Shown here: piece by piece, positions 62,167 through 64,000 of the stretch
How positions within the stretch are numbered: position 1 is the stretch's first letter
How the letters are laid out: the number at the start of each line of letters is the position of its first letter
From: Candidatus Hydrogenedentota bacterium
Lineage (GTDB): Bacteria; Hydrogenedentota; Hydrogenedentia; Hydrogenedentales; SLHB01
Assembly: GCA_020848835.1 (NCBI GenBank)
Contig: JADLHJ010000113.1
Location: forward strand, 1-64,000
Direction of reading: 5' to 3'
Length of the DNA: 64,000 nt
The notes under the pieces: model-generated
Told to the model about the DNA's origin: nothing
What the model saw: the letters and a program-made list of their open reading frames with translations, nothing else
Database searches by the model: none
Translations under genes and position numbers: made by a program

Positions 62167-63453
62167 CTAAGATTTAGCGCCGGTCGGCCGCGGCGATTCT
62201 TCCACCAGCTTCAGGCTTTCGTCGATCAAGATTGGCCCAGTTTGTTCGCCCAACGAGGTCCGGCTCACATAGTTGTAGCGCTCGAAGCTCTGGAAGTCCT
62301 CCTTGGTCAGGATATAACCGAAGGCGTCGTTCGTCAGCCCGAGCAAGAAGTTCTGTTCGCCGTGCATTTTGCGCTTCAGGTAGAAGCCTATGTTCGGCAA
62401 GGCTTCACCGGGAATCGTGAGCATCTGGGCGGTGCCGAAATTCACCAAGTTGACGGTCGTACTGATCGTGCCGTCGGCGTTCAGCGAGGCTTTCATCGGC
62501 GAATACGCAACGATGAACTTCATACCTTCGGACTCAATCGGAAACGTCACTTTTTTTGCGCCGCAATACAGCATGGGATCTTTCTGTTCCGGCTTGTCCT
62601 TCACAATGCGCAGCGCCTCATCGGCCAAGAGATTGCCGATGCGGATGCACTCCTCCCAGGTCTGGACGTCTTTGCCGTCTTCACCGCGGCAATCGGCGGT
62701 GACCATGCCACCTTGCGCGCCATTCATGAAGATGGCCATGCCGCCGCCCTGCTCGGCGATCCGATCGTGAAATGGTCCGATCACATCGGGGCTGAGAATC
62801 CCCTGTCCCGGCCCGATGACTTCGGGGTGGATGGCATAGTTCACGAAGGTGGCGACGGCTTTTCCGTCCGTGCCGATGAACTGAATCACGTTACAGCGGC
62901 GGTCGTAAAGGGCCGGTGCATAATAGTTGTATGCAATCTTTTCGGCGATTTTATCTTCGGCAATTTTTGCGGACACCGGCACCAGTTTGCCGTTTGCTTC
63001 ATTGATGCATTTCGCAATCTTTGCGCAGGACGCTTCGATGTACTTCATGTCCGCGAGCGTCTCGCCTTTTTCATTGATCGGAAACGCATACATGTCCGGC
63101 GCACTGTGCACGTGCGTGGAGCCGATCATGATGTTTTCCGGCTTGATGCCCTTCACCTGTTCGCGCACTTTATTGCCGACGGTGCTCGAGAAGCCAAGGT
63201 ATGGCACGCTCACGATGGCGATCTTCGTGCCGCTGTTCTCAATCACCAGCGCGCGCGCTTCGAGCTCACCTTTCTTTTCCTTCGCCGCGGGTGGACGTTC
63301 ACCCGGATCGGGTACGCCCCCGGAAACCGGCAGCAAGGGATCCGGCGTCACGTTTACCGACGCAATACCAATTTTCAATTCGGCGAGTGCTGGATGACTC
63401 GCCGCGATGCACAGCGCGAGCGCCAGCAGCACAAATACAAAACGTTTTGACAT
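62167..63453 (-). CDS. secreted neutral/alkaline ceramidase-like hydrolase
   Basis: The 428-residue protein has a signal peptide and the neutral/alkaline non-lysosomal ceramidase N-terminal fold. Likely zinc ligands are in GSTHVHSAPDMY and NYAIHPEVIGPG. It is shorter than characterised ceramidases (about 650-700 residues) and lacks their C-terminal domain, so sphingolipid hydrolysis is not certain; similar short proteins are common in Planctomycetes-like genomes. A rho-independent terminator follows. Confidence 0.85.
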   Translation of the reverse strand: MSKRFVFVLLALALCIAASHPALAELKIGIASVNVTPDPLLPVSGGVPDPGERPPAAKEKKGELEARALVIENSGTKIAIVSVPYLGFSSTVGNKVREQVKGIKPENIMIGSTHVHSAPDMYAFPINEKGETLADMKYIEASCAKIAKCINEANGKLVPVSAKIAEDKIAEKIAYNYYAPALYDRRCNVIQFIGTDGKAVATFVNYAIHPEVIGPGQGILSPDVIGPFHDRIAEQGGGMAIFMNGAQGGMVTADCRGEDGKDVQTWEECIRIGNLLADEALRIVKDKPEQKDPMLYCGAKKVTFPIESEGMKFIVAYSPMKASLNADGTISTTVNLVNFGTAQMLTIPGEALPNIGFYLKRKMHGEQNFLLGLTNDAFGYILTKEDFQSFERYNYVSRTSLGEQTGPILIDESLKLVEESPRPTGAKS

Positions 63454-63622
63454 GGCCCTAAACCTTACGTTGCGCCCGGATGGGCAAACTCACCGCAGAA
63501 GCAAAAAATGGTGTCACGAAGTTTGGCGCGAATACAACCGCGTTGCAACGCACAAACTCTGCGACACATAAATAAGGCACGAAATAAACAATTTCGCCAC
63601 GCTGATCCTATGGCCAAGTTGC

Positions 63623-64000
63623 TTAGATGTCCTGAACGACGCCGCCGCCGCGCCAATCATGTTGGCCGTCCGATTCGCGACTGAAGCCGCCACTCACGCT
63701 CGAACTCTTGCCACTGGCGGTACAACTTTCGCCGCCACTAACGCTCGCATTCTCATTGTTTGCGATGTTCGACAATCCACCGCTCACGCTCGCATTCACC
63801 CCGCTGGCCGTATTCTTATTTCCGCCGCTGACGCTCGCGCCGGTGTTGGTTGCGTCATTTTCGGAGCCACCGCTCACGCTGGATCTGGCGCCACTCGCCG
63901 TGTTGCCTTCCCCGCCGCTCACGCTGGAATAGTCACCGCTCGCTTCGTTTGCGGCGCCGCCGCTTACGCTGGAATATTGCGCGACAGCTTCGTTCGAATA
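63623..64000 (-). CDS. partial protein of tandem 15-residue SVSGG repeats (YadA-head-like)
   Basis: The open frame enters from beyond the right edge and ends at 63623. It is made of at least seven 15-residue units of the form SSVSGGxxNxASGxx, e.g. SSVSGGEGNTASGAR and ASVSGGNKNTASGVN. The pattern matches left-handed beta-roll repeats like YadA/Hep_Hag heads of trimeric adhesins. The last unit diverges and the protein ends HDWRGGGVVQDI, without a membrane anchor in this part. The N terminus is outside the window. Confidence 0.8.
   Translation of the reverse strand, partial: YSNEAVAQYSSVSGGAANEASGDYSSVSGGEGNTASGARSSVSGGSENDATNTGASVSGGNKNTASGVNASVSGGLSNIANNENASVSGGESCTASGKSSSVSGGFSRESDGQHDWRGGGVVQDI

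Noticed and set aside
63640-64000. Regular 45-base direct repeats resembling a CRISPR or satellite array
   Set aside because: The repeats are in frame and encode a 15-residue protein repeat; units vary at codon positions and there are no unique spacers.

Overview
This is a roughly 64 kb stretch of a bacterial chromosome with high G+C, estimated by eye. Gene content points to a Gram-negative relative of the Planctomycetes/PVC group, possibly candidate phylum Hydrogenedentota. The evidence is a secreted DUF1501 / PPC / DUF1549-DUF1553 / PSCyt1-WD40 operon, a Tat-exported Gfo/Idh/MocA protein, a secreted ceramidase-like hydrolase and many dispersed palindromic repeats. The phylum is an inference. 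CheX and a YjfB-like protein behind a sigma-28-type promoter suggest flagellar motility.

Left part (1-7.9 kb): a 5'-truncated CAU-anticodon tRNA, tilS-hpt, a secreted methyltransferase, a two-domain M16 peptidase, and, across a bidirectional terminator, a CPBP protease, an HD hydrolase and an HNH endonuclease. From 7.9 to 23.6 kb nearly everything is on the minus strand. The housekeeping block rny-ymdB-smc runs directly into a compact biosynthetic cluster: GT4 glycosyltransferase, alpha/beta hydrolase, a one-module NRPS (C-A-PCP-TE) and two tandem GT1 glycosyltransferases. A strong promoter and a 5' region that may encode a structured RNA precede rny.

Middle (24-41 kb): cheX, then the five-gene secreted operon (24.7-33.2 kb) closed by a strong hairpin terminator. 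The last two genes of this operon share a homologous coiled-coil module. Next come a 42-residue acidic-tailed small protein, a transglutaminase-like protein coupled to a fused ATP-grasp/alpha-E protein, a Gfo/Idh/MocA oxidoreductase coupled to a beta-helix protein, and a SHOCT protein.

Right part (41-64 kb): recQ, ppk1, two coupled secreted beta-propeller proteins, a lipoprotein facing an acetyltransferase, a repeat-filled gap, znuACB with a duplicated His-rich protein, a tyrosine recombinase, a zinc-ribbon membrane protein, hemH, purA, a DUF1844 gene, a 29-residue mS38/COX24-like basic protein, ndk, a carbohydrate-binding/coiled-coil protein coupled to a 59-residue membrane peptide, a GGQ release-factor-like protein, the YjfB-like protein, a ceramidase-like enzyme and, at the edge, a truncated protein built of 15-residue SVSGG repeats.

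The least explained systems are the NRPS/glycosyltransferase cluster, the PSCyt-type secreted operon with its paired coiled coils, and the small genes. All calls are from reading the sequence; no database search was run.
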